Source: a virus. From it: a stretch of 38,167 nucleotides of DNA. The position numbers were made by a program, and so were the translations under genes. The stretch spans positions 1 to 38,167 of the IMG/VR virus record IMGVR_UViG_3300005581_000002; one strand, 5' to 3'. Numbering within the stretch: position 1 is the first letter of the stretch; every line of letters begins with the position of its first letter. A model generated the notes under the pieces. The model did not search any database, was not told the DNA's origin, and saw only the letters and a list, made by a program, of their open reading frames with translations. Of this stretch, positions 32,004 to 38,167 are shown in pieces.

Positions 32004-32176
32004 TTTTTCTTCTTGGACATGCCAGCCTCAGACAGGGCAATCGCAATTGCCTGTTCACGGCTACCAGCCTTCTTAGCCTTTGCCGGGCCTTTTGGGTTCA
32101 CACCAGCATTCAGGGTGCCGCGCTTGTACTCACCCATAACCTTGGCAATCTTTGCTTTGCCTGCTGCCTTTTTCAT
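32000..32176 (-). CDS. Lys-rich small protein (DUF6496-like), 58 aa
   Basis: A 58-residue gene overlapping the glycosyltransferase stop and the methyltransferase ATG as ATGA. Product MKKAAGKAKIAKVMGEYKRG then SREQAIAIALSEAGMSKKKK matches small DUF6496-type phage proteins. Very basic; nucleic-acid contact is likely. Confidence 0.8.
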   Translation of the reverse strand: MKKAAGKAKIAKVMGEYKRGTLNAGVNPKGPAKAKKAGSREQAIAIALSEAGMSKKKK

Positions 32177-32844
32177 TCTGCTGCCTCTTTGCGTTGTTGC
32201 TGGGCTACCATTTCATCTTCAGTGTGTTCATGGCGAAAGGTGAACATGCCCTCATGGCCTATGTCACGCGACAGATTGTGATCGACAAAAACGTCAATAC
32301 CCGCCGCCTTCGCCAGATTGCAGAAGAACATATCTTCGCCAGCCCACATTTTTGCGGATGGCAAATAATGTATCTGGAACCAAGGATATTGAAGCCGTTT
32401 GAAAACGTCAGCCTTGATAAGCATCGCGCCCATGCCGACAGCATCAACCGCCTCCAAACCATCCTGATTAAGAGAATACACAAAGTCTAACGCTGCCCAG
32501 TCCTTAAACGCTACAGTGCGAACAGGCAGCCGTCGTTGCGCGTAGTTGCAGGCGACAATCTCTTTGTCATGCGCCAGCAGCCTGTTAATCAAGTTGGCCG
32601 GGAACCGCATGTCGCTGTCTAAAAACAGCACGTAATCAGCGTTTGCCCTTAACGCCAACTCGACAAGCTTGCACCGCTGGTCTGCAATCAATGTACCCGG
32701 CAAGAAGTGCAGATTGAATGCCGATCCAACAGGTGCTTCAGCATACCAACGCGCAGCCAGAATCGTCAGGTCATACGCGAAACCAGAGTTAACTGTGTCC
32801 CGCGTTGGTACGCAGATGCTCAGGTTAATAGGATTTTTCGTCAT
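32173..32844 (-). CDS. GT-A family glycosyltransferase (GT2-like), 223 aa
   Basis: LSICVPTRDTVNSGFAYDL begins the nucleotide-binding fold. YVLFLDSDMRFP (71-82) carries the DxD metal motif, and GEDMFFCNLAKAAG supplies the late acidic ED motif. It would transfer a sugar from a nucleotide donor. Targets could be phage DNA, a virion protein or host glycan. Sits with a SAM methyltransferase in the head gene run. Confidence 0.87.
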   Translation of the reverse strand: MTKNPINLSICVPTRDTVNSGFAYDLTILAARWYAEAPVGSAFNLHFLPGTLIADQRCKLVELALRANADYVLFLDSDMRFPANLINRLLAHDKEIVACNYAQRRLPVRTVAFKDWAALDFVYSLNQDGLEAVDAVGMGAMLIKADVFKRLQYPWFQIHYLPSAKMWAGEDMFFCNLAKAAGIDVFVDHNLSRDIGHEGMFTFRHEHTEDEMVAQQQRKEAAE

Positions 32845-33322
32845 ATTCGCCTTCTTCGTCGTCCATGTCTTCCTCGTAGCCTTCGCCCTCTAGGCCGTCG
32901 TCATCCTCGTCACCTTCATCAGTGATCGGGCCACCGACAATCCACGCGGCGCAGGTGCGCTTGGCGGCACACTTGAAGTCGAAGATTTCACAGAAGCCCA
33001 GCTCGCCAGCCTCGATGACTTCCATCGAATCATCCATGCTGTCGTCAGACATGCCGTCTTCAATGCAAGCCTTCATGTCAGATGTCTGGTTGAACGCAGA
33101 GCAGTTGCCGCAAAGCATCTTCTTTGCATTCTCCGGGGTGTCATCCCAACGGTCGCCCATCCGCTTCCAGTAGTCGCGGTTAGGCAGGTTGGGGTCCATC
33201 GGGCCGTAGTCAGCCTTATCAATGGCCTTGCCACGGTTCTGCAAGTTTAGCGTCAGGTCGCCAGTTGCTGCCGGGCAAGCATCGCCGCCCTCGGCATCTT
33301 CGCCTTCCATTACATCAGCCAT
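32825..33322 (-). CDS. acidic HiPIP-like cysteine protein, 165 aa
   Basis: CGNCSAF (71-77) and GFCEIFDFKCAAKRTCAAW (109-127) give C-x2-C, then C, C and C-x-AW. This resembles high-potential iron-sulfur proteins, whose pattern is C-x2-C-x-F...G-x-C-x-IF-x-x-K...C-x-AW. The C-terminus is a long Asp/Glu tail. Iron-sulfur binding is inference; zinc is the alternative. Start is TAATG-coupled. Confidence 0.75.
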   Translation of the reverse strand: MADVMEGEDAEGGDACPAATGDLTLNLQNRGKAIDKADYGPMDPNLPNRDYWKRMGDRWDDTPENAKKMLCGNCSAFNQTSDMKACIEDGMSDDSMDDSMEVIEAGELGFCEIFDFKCAAKRTCAAWIVGGPITDEGDEDDDGLEGEGYEEDMDDEEGEYDEKSY

Positions 33323-33642
33323 TACAGCAGCTCCGTCACAGAGATGGTGCAGTTGGTGACCGCTGCATCCTTAATGACAGCCATTTTGTCGCCGGGGTTC
33401 ACGCCCAATATGATCGCAAAGTTGTTTGGCATCATCAGGCTCGTTGTGATGCTGGCCGTTGGGCTGGCGCCAAACTGGATGTGGCCGTGGCCTAACGAGC
33501 AGCTCACAAGAACAGCCGTCGTAAATTGGCCAAACGCTGCCGACTGCACGCTCGAGGCAGTAACAGTAAACACCTGCGTCACGCCGGGCTTGAATACAGG
33601 TGGAACCAGCTGCCCGTTGCTGTCTTTGATGATCGCGCTCAT
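33322..33642 (-). CDS. small virion-region beta protein, 106 aa
   Basis: MSAIIKDSNGQLVPPVFKPGVTQVFTVTASSVQSAAFG appears beta-rich with no enzymatic motif, in the style of head decoration or stabilising proteins. GGAGA upstream of the ATG. Role inferred only from place and composition. Confidence 0.7.
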   Translation of the reverse strand: MSAIIKDSNGQLVPPVFKPGVTQVFTVTASSVQSAAFGQFTTAVLVSCSLGHGHIQFGASPTASITTSLMMPNNFAIILGVNPGDKMAVIKDAAVTNCTISVTELL

Positions 33643-33651
33643 GGATGTCTC

Positions 33652-33804
33652 CTACTTCTTTTTCTGCGACACGCGCATGTTATCGACAAGATTAGGATAA
33701 GGACGACCAGCCTTCTTAGCCATAGCCTTTGCCGATGACTTCTGCTTCGTCGAAAGCTTCTTATCCTTTTTAGTCGGGTCTTTGGTTTCCCAAACAGGTT
33801 CCAT
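33652..33804 (-). CDS. Lys-rich small protein, 50 aa
   Basis: ATG 33804 begins one base after the upstream stop. The 50-residue product EPVWETKDPTKKDKKLSTKQ then AGRPYPNLVDNMRVSQKKK is of a type common near terminase genes in related phages. Very basic; role unknown. Confidence 0.72.
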   Translation of the reverse strand: MEPVWETKDPTKKDKKLSTKQKSSAKAMAKKAGRPYPNLVDNMRVSQKKK

Positions 33805-33805
33805 G

Positions 33806-34111
33806 TTACGTCTTCCCTTTGTTGCGTGCGGAAATAGCCTTTGCCTTAGACCTAGCCGATTCCTTAGAACCAGCGCCCCAAGCCTGCAAGGATAGAAGCA
33901 GCCGTGTTGGCTTGCCCTTCTCATCCCGTTCCGGCCCCGGAATGTTGCCCATACGAGCCAAGAATGACGCCCGGCGGGGATTGTCGCCCGTTTTCACCGG
34001 AGCCTTCAGGTTCATGCCCTCAGCCTTAGCCGATGCACGCCCCTTTGCGTTTAATCCGCCCTTGGGATTTTTACCCTCTGCACGCTGCCATGCTGGCGTC
34101 TTTGCCATCAT
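33806..34111 (-). CDS. DUF6321-like basic protein, 101 aa
   Basis: KTPAWQRAEGKNPKGGLNAKGRASAKAEG, then RRASFLARMGNIPGPERDEKGKPTRLLLSLQAWGA, is the conserved pattern of DUF6321 phage proteins encoded beside terminase. The composition suggests a DNA-binding virion or packaging component. Confidence 0.8.
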   Translation of the reverse strand: MMAKTPAWQRAEGKNPKGGLNAKGRASAKAEGMNLKAPVKTGDNPRRASFLARMGNIPGPERDEKGKPTRLLLSLQAWGAGSKESARSKAKAISARNKGKT

Positions 34112-34539
34112 CGAGTTCCTAACAGGCCGGAGTCCTCACGACGCTTTTTCATAAAAACTTCCTGCGGAGATAGCCCAAGCTGCTTTGCTGACCAAAGTAT
34201 CTGGCGGTACTTACCGTCATAAAGCATGTCATTCGGTTGCCCAAGGGTTTTGAGAGCAGAGTCATATGCTTCAGGTTTAGTAGGCCATTTGGTCGTGTAC
34301 GAGTCTTTTACTTTGTCGTTCTGCAAGCTAACTAAAGACCACTGCTCTGGGTCATCGGTTATTTTAGGCTCAGGTCCAGTGCCGCTGCCGGGCTGGGTAA
34401 TCCGAATTGCGCCAGAATTTATAAGGCGGTCCCAGTTAAGTGGCTGGTATGGCAACTTACGGGACAAATCTCCAAATGCCTCATCATCGAGGTTTGGCGG
34501 TATGTACTCATCCCAGTCGCCGCCCAGCAAGCCAGCCAT
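34108..34539 (-). CDS. hypothetical protein, 143 aa
   Basis: ATG 34539 overlaps the terminase stop as TGATG. The middle is low in recognisable motifs; the C-terminus MLYDGKYRQILWSAKQLGLSPQEVFMKKRRED is helical. Similar length genes occur after terminase in many phages. Function unknown. Confidence 0.73.
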   Translation of the reverse strand: MAGLLGGDWDEYIPPNLDDEAFGDLSRKLPYQPLNWDRLINSGAIRITQPGSGTGPEPKITDDPEQWSLVSLQNDKVKDSYTTKWPTKPEAYDSALKTLGQPNDMLYDGKYRQILWSAKQLGLSPQEVFMKKRREDSGLLGTR

Positions 34540-35936
34540 CACACGATCCCTCGGATGCCGCGCTTAATGGACTTACCCGGAACCCAAGCCGTAGCCCTGC
34601 CGCCGACACCAGCAGCAACGCCAGCGAACGTCAGGCACAAGCTATCTGCCAAGTCAGGTGATCGCATGCCACGCTTCCTTAATCCATCCTTCGACTCTAC
34701 CACAAGTTTCCCTGAACTTGTAAATGTGTATCTCGGGGCAACCAATTCCATCCGCAGCATGTCGTCCTTGGGCAGCTTGACCGACCGGGTGGCCAGCCAA
34801 TCCTTTGCCGCCATCCACAGTTCATCCCGCAGCTTGTTTGCATTCGGATTCATGGCTGAACTCTCAGACACGTTCACATCCCGCACATTATACCCCTGCT
34901 CCCGCAGGCGATCCGCAACACCGGAGCCAAGGCCAATCGTGTCTACGCATATCTCAATAGGCCGGTCAATCTTAGCCTCATTAACCACCATGCCCACAGT
35001 CTGCATCAGGTCCAAGCCGCCCCATGACTTGATCTCCTCAACCACGGAACCGCGCCGCTTGCAGAGGGCAGTCCTGTCAGTGCCGAAGCGGGCAACGTCC
35101 AACCCGTACACCACAGGCTCATCGCCGCTAACCGTCAAGTCTCTGTTAATTGCACCATCAACCAACTCAGCAGGAATAAGAGTATCGTCGTCTGCAAGAG
35201 CAAACTCTCCCAAGACCCGTATTCGAAAAGCATTGCTCGACTCCCCATATGTGGACGCAATCTGGCCAACGAAGTCAGACGACACCAGAGGATTATCAAT
35301 ACAGCTGACGTGCATCCGCTTCCAGTCTGACGCCAACTGGTGATGCGTTTTATAGAACAAACCGCTGTTGCGGGTGGGATTAGAAATCAGGATAGTCGTC
35401 GCGCTGTGTCCCGACATGGAACCTGCCGCCGACTCGAACACAGTCTCCGGTATAGCCGACGCCTCATCCACCACCAGCAAAACATGCTCACTATGCACCC
35501 CGGCAAGCGCCTCTGGCCTGTCTGCCGAGGATGTCCTTGCAGAGATGAAGCTAGACTCCGGCGCAGCCTTAAATGCAATTTTATCCGAGTAGACCTCGAA
35601 ACTGTCGCGCAGTATGGGAGGCAGCTTGTTGATCCATGTCTTCAGTTCAGCGAACAAAGCATCAAACAACTGAGCCGACGTGGGTGCCGTCACAACACCT
35701 TTTTGTGGATAACGGCAGACCATGTGCCAGATCAATGCCCATGCACAGGCTGTCGATTTGCCGACACCGTGGCCAGCCCTGACGCTGATGCGCCGTTCGC
35801 CGCTGGCAACTGCGACAAGGAAATCACGTTGCCACGGCTGCGGGGTAGCATGCAAAACATCAGTAACAAAGCCAACAGGGTCGTGGCCGTAGTTCGTGAC
35901 GAAATCGATGAATTGTGACTTGGACTCAACTGTCAT
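34539..35936 (-). CDS. terL: large terminase subunit (TerL)
   Basis: The 465-residue packaging motor shows Walker A AGHGVGKST (54-62) and Walker B LLVVDEA (153-159), followed by the coupling motif TTILISNPT (180-188). The RNase H-like nuclease starts at VVYGLDVARFGTDRTAL (D280) with VDTIGLGSGVADRL (D332) and SPDLADSL near the end. All key residues appear intact. It translocates and cuts concatemeric DNA. Confidence 0.96.
   Translation of the reverse strand: MTVESKSQFIDFVTNYGHDPVGFVTDVLHATPQPWQRDFLVAVASGERRISVRAGHGVGKSTACAWALIWHMVCRYPQKGVVTAPTSAQLFDALFAELKTWINKLPPILRDSFEVYSDKIAFKAAPESSFISARTSSADRPEALAGVHSEHVLLVVDEASAIPETVFESAAGSMSGHSATTILISNPTRNSGLFYKTHHQLASDWKRMHVSCIDNPLVSSDFVGQIASTYGESSNAFRIRVLGEFALADDDTLIPAELVDGAINRDLTVSGDEPVVYGLDVARFGTDRTALCKRRGSVVEEIKSWGGLDLMQTVGMVVNEAKIDRPIEICVDTIGLGSGVADRLREQGYNVRDVNVSESSAMNPNANKLRDELWMAAKDWLATRSVKLPKDDMLRMELVAPRYTFTSSGKLVVESKDGLRKRGMRSPDLADSLCLTFAGVAAGVGGRATAWVPGKSIKRGIRGIV
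35704..35712 (-). promoter_or_regulatory. exact DnaA-box match (TTATCCACA)
   Basis: Third exact DnaA-box copy, inside the large terminase gene. May be chance; noted because the phage encodes a DnaA domain IV-like protein. Confidence 0.35.
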
Positions 35937-36091
35937 GTGTAAACTTTATAATTTTGTGCATGGGGTGGTGCATTAGCAGCCGCACCCGGGGTAGGGGTAG
36001 CCGGGGGGGGTCTATCGGCATCCAAGTGTAACCATTTCCACTGTGACGCCCATGATCCAGTGCGACCTGCTCCCATTCGCATAATATCCAT
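35933..36091 (-). CDS. 52-residue gene between small and large terminase
   Basis: The stretch between terminase genes is one open frame. ATG 36091 overlaps the upstream TAA as TAATG, and its TGA overlaps the TerL ATG as ATGA, so both junctions are precise. Product MDIMRMGAGRTGSWASQWKW then DADRPPPATPTPGAAANAPP: a Trp-rich start and a Pro/Ala-rich, flexible remainder. A run of eight C on the coding strand is a potential slip site. Role unknown. Confidence 0.65.
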   Translation of the reverse strand: MDIMRMGAGRTGSWASQWKWLHLDADRPPPATPTPGAAANAPPHAQNYKVYT

Positions 36092-36555
36092 TATGGAACC
36101 TCATCGGTGCTGCCTATGACTACTGCATCAATGATCGTTGGTTCCGATTGAATAACGGTTACATCTTTTGCACTGTCGCTGGCTGCCAATTGTTCCCTGC
36201 GAACACGCGCCCTGTCGTTCAATTCCACCAGTGCAGCAAGGTGAGCCTGTGCCGTGTCGGTCACTGACACATCCACATGCTGACGCACCTTACCCATTGT
36301 TCTGTCAAGGATTTCCTTGGTGGCCTGTAGCTCTGCTGCCGGGTTGCCGCAGGTCATCAGGCGTTCGAGGTTGGTGATCGCCTTGTCCGTCATGCCTTGC
36401 AGCCTGCGCATCATCAGCGCGTCGCGGCGCGTCCTGCCCGGGAACGGGTTTATGTTCCCTCGCTTAATGCGACCTGCCTCATCACGGACCACTGTGAGGT
36501 TGTCCATAAGCGATTGCTCATGTACTTGTTTCAATTCTGCTTCGGCTTCAGGCAT
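36091..36555 (-). CDS. putative small terminase subunit (TerS), 154 aa
   Basis: A mostly helical protein: NPFPGRTRRDALMMRRLQGMTDKAITNLERLMTCGNPAAELQATKEILDRTMGK has the build of terminase small subunits and lies just upstream of TerL. The conserved helix-turn-helix is not certain from sequence. Role inferred mainly from order. Confidence 0.6.
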   Translation of the reverse strand: MPEAEAELKQVHEQSLMDNLTVVRDEAGRIKRGNINPFPGRTRRDALMMRRLQGMTDKAITNLERLMTCGNPAAELQATKEILDRTMGKVRQHVDVSVTDTAQAHLAALVELNDRARVRREQLAASDSAKDVTVIQSEPTIIDAVVIGSTDEVP

Positions 36556-36604
36556 CTAATCCTCATCTCAACCCTGCCGCATCCTACACATTGCCGTGCA
36601 ACAG

Positions 36605-37171
36605 TCAAAACGGCAGCTCATCCCCACCTCGCGGTATGCGTCCTGCTGCCACTGTAGCACCCGGAAACACCTGCTTCACTGCCGCCACTGCCACGCCTGC
36701 ATCAGTCGCCTGCATCAACCGTGCGACCTCCTCAAACGAGACAACAATGTGATCCGGGTAACGTCTGGATAACCCGACGCCCTCGTTCGCCCGTGCGCAG
36801 AAGCAATACTTCAGCTTGCCATCATCTGACGCATGGAACCAGACATTGCCTGCATCCTCTGGCTTATGTCCTGCTGCCCGTGCAGCCTTGTCCATCGCCA
36901 TCCAGCCTTTTGCCAGTGACGCAGACTTCTGTGCGGCCAGCTTTGCATCTCCCAGTCTTATCGCCTCATCGAGCTGCCTTTGCGCCAATGCGAACATGGC
37001 AGCAAGGTCAGGCTGCACGAGTTGCTCCAGCCTGCCTATTCCCCATTGCCCTTCAACCCGTATCGCAGCCTCATCGCTGTACTGTACCGCCGCCCGCCAT
37101 GCGGCTTCGCTGTCCGATTTAACCGGGTTTGTGATGTTGTTTGCTGCTGTAGTTTTCGGTCGAACGGCCAC
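36605..37171 (-). CDS. first late-operon gene, hypothetical, 188 aa
   Basis: The start is GTG 37171 with AAGGGG upstream. The product has an Ala-rich helical body (AALAQRQLDEAIRLGDAKLAAQ-like), then NVWFHASDDGKLKYCFCARANEGVG and a SRRYPDHIVVSFEEVARLM segment. I do not recognise the family. It is the first gene after the candidate control region, so it may be made at the switch between replication and packaging. Confidence 0.72.
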   Translation of the reverse strand: MAVRPKTTAANNITNPVKSDSEAAWRAAVQYSDEAAIRVEGQWGIGRLEQLVQPDLAAMFALAQRQLDEAIRLGDAKLAAQKSASLAKGWMAMDKAARAAGHKPEDAGNVWFHASDDGKLKYCFCARANEGVGLSRRYPDHIVVSFEEVARLMQATDAGVAVAAVKQVFPGATVAAGRIPRGGDELPF

Positions 37172-37206
37172 GTTTTATGCCCCTTTTTAACACCTTAACC
37201 TTAGCA

Positions 37207-37433
37207 AGTGAATAGTGAATACAAACACCGTGGACACACGCCTACGGTTGTTAAGTGTATTTTACCATATAGTGAATATCCCTACCCCTCCAGACATACT
37301 GCCCTATAGCCCTGTATATACAATAACTTATAAATGTTTCAAAGATAAGTATAAAACAGGTATCCTATTCACTCCATTTCAACTTCTCCCTTCAAGTCTC
37401 AAAAACAGGGCTATTCACCAATTCCTATTCACT
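37207..37433. repeat. symmetric iteron array, candidate origin or operator
   Basis: The 8-bp AGTGAATA occurs rightward at 37207-37214, 37214-37221 and 37271-37278. Its complement TATTCACT occurs at 37366-37373, 37412-37419 (last base C) and 37426-37433. The three pairs mirror each other around 37316-37322, where the palindrome TGTATATACA (37313-37322) lies. The gap is AT-rich and non-coding, between the end of the helicase gene and the first late gene. The core TATTCAC equals the core of DnaA box TTATNCACA. Likely a phage replication origin or a late-switch operator. Confidence 0.75.
37315..37342 (-). promoter_or_regulatory. candidate late promoter
   Basis: Leftward -35 TTGAAA (5/6 match) and -10 TATATA (4/6) with 16-bp spacing lie within the symmetric iteron array, about 145 bp before the first late gene start. 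Binding of the iterons would directly affect it. Moderate match only. Confidence 0.4.
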
Positions 37434-37446
37434 TGCCTAGTTTATG

Positions 37447-38167
37447 TTAAAAGACATCTGCCTCCATGTCACCAAGGCCACTGGCCACACCCGCCGACGC
37501 CTTTACCTCGGCTGCTTGCTGCTGTTTAGCTTGCTGCTCTGCATCTCGTTTCCTGATAAACCTGTTCTGCGCTTTGTATGTTCCGCTGGTCATTCTGCCG
37601 CTGCGGAACCATCCGTTTTGCATCAGGATTGACTGCACCCTGTTGCTCATCATCCGGTCCTTCCGGCCCACCTCGATCAGCATGTCGGTGAGTATCTGCG
37701 GTATGCACACCTCTGTTTTGTCCTCAACGATTTCCAGCACATTACTAGTCCACGGGTCTTCCAGCATCCTGTCGCCCTGTTCTTGGGCTGCGATGCGCTC
37801 CACGGCGGCAGACAGCCACCACGTTTCGCCAGCCCTGTACAGCGCAACGGCCTCACCCCACAACTGATCGCGATCTGCTTGCAATGCCTTCACGTCAACC
37901 CGGCCAACCTGCACCGGCCAGAACCTGCGATTGCCCGTGTCGTCCCGCAGGTAGTCTGTGCGGTTTGTGCTGCCGATGAACACGCATTGCCGTGGATATG
38001 ATACCTCGTTGCGCCCATATGCCGGTCTGAACCGCTCCTCGGTGCGGCTGATGAACGACTTGACGATCTCCACCTCTGCCTTGCTGACGTTCGCCAGTTC
38101 AGCCAGCTCTATGATCCACCGGCCACGCACGTAACTTGCTGCATCCTTGGTGTGCATAGGCGGCAGG
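37447..38167 (-). CDS. VirE/D5-like primase-helicase, C-terminal part
   Basis: Continuation of the 488-residue primase-helicase gene started at 866. It contains WIIELAEL, RTEERFRPAYGRN, the sensor-like FIGSTN and FWPVQVG of the VirE helicase core. The C-terminal about 100 residues include an MSNRVQSILMQNGW winged-helix-like stretch and a Gln-rich tail. The last 120 bp repeat the start of the window, so this entry and the 1-866 entry describe one gene. Confidence 0.93.
   Translation of the reverse strand, partial: LPPMHTKDAASYVRGRWIIELAELANVSKAEVEIVKSFISRTEERFRPAYGRNEVSYPRQCVFIGSTNRTDYLRDDTGNRRFWPVQVGRVDVKALQADRDQLWGEAVALYRAGETWWLSAAVERIAAQEQGDRMLEDPWTSNVLEIVEDKTEVCIPQILTDMLIEVGRKDRMMSNRVQSILMQNGWFRSGRMTSGTYKAQNRFIRKRDAEQQAKQQQAAEVKASAGVASGLGDMEADVF
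38048..38167. repeat. 120-bp terminal direct repeat, right copy
   Basis: Exact duplicate of 1-120, inside the primase-helicase gene. See the left copy. Confidence 0.97.

Noticed and set aside
34555-35343. Rightward 262-codon open frame
   Set aside because: Antisense to the clear large terminase gene; low-complexity Ser/Thr/Arg composition typical of a shadow frame.

Overview
This window is one almost complete podovirus-like phage genome. Its first 120 bases are repeated exactly as its last 120 (38048-38167), and a primase-helicase gene runs in frame across that join. The molecule is therefore best read as a closed circle, or a circularly permuted genome, of 38,047 bp. All but one of the supported genes lie on the minus strand; the exception is an HNH endonuclease. 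Many neighbouring genes share ATGA, TGATG or TAATG stop/start overlaps, as in long translationally coupled phage operons. No integrase, excisionase, transposase, tRNA, rRNA, RNA polymerase or DNA polymerase gene was recognised. A GcrA-like regulator and a DnaA domain IV-like protein hint at an alphaproteobacterial host, but this is inference.

Early/replication operon (minus strand, from about 7813 down to 1, then across the join to 37447). A sigma70-like promoter lies at 7856-7884. It is followed by many small genes: several putative zinc-binding proteins, a 30-residue membrane peptide, a DnaA domain IV-like protein, a DUF6378-like protein, a GcrA-like protein and a small helix-turn-helix protein. 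A C5 cytosine methyltransferase sits among them. It has a long second reading frame inside it and is bounded by a 25-bp direct repeat. The operon ends with recombination and replication genes: RuvC-like resolvase, PD-(D/E)XK exonuclease, DUF2815 ssDNA-binding-like protein and VirE-type primase-helicase.

Control/origin region (37172-37446). This AT-rich gap holds six copies of an 8-bp element, three in each orientation. They are arranged almost symmetrically around a 10-bp AT palindrome and a candidate promoter. The element core resembles the core of a DnaA box, which ties it to the phage's own DnaA domain IV-like protein. I regard this as the most interesting candidate system in the window.

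Late operon (minus strand, 37171 down to 7945). The order is: hypothetical protein, putative small terminase, an unlisted 52-residue gene, large terminase, small basic proteins, an accessory block (HiPIP-like cysteine protein, glycosyltransferase, lysine-rich peptide, SAM methyltransferase), portal, scaffold, SU10-type capsid, adaptor and tail fibre genes, holin-like protein and membrane proteins. The inserted HNH gene (plus strand), lysozyme and overlapping spanins come next, then tail proteins. A PP-loop sulfotransfer/PAPS-reductase-like gene is embedded between virion genes. The operon ends with a transglycosylase, DUF4214-repeat proteins and large Ala/Gln-rich internal virion proteins, and a strong intrinsic terminator at 7885-7925.
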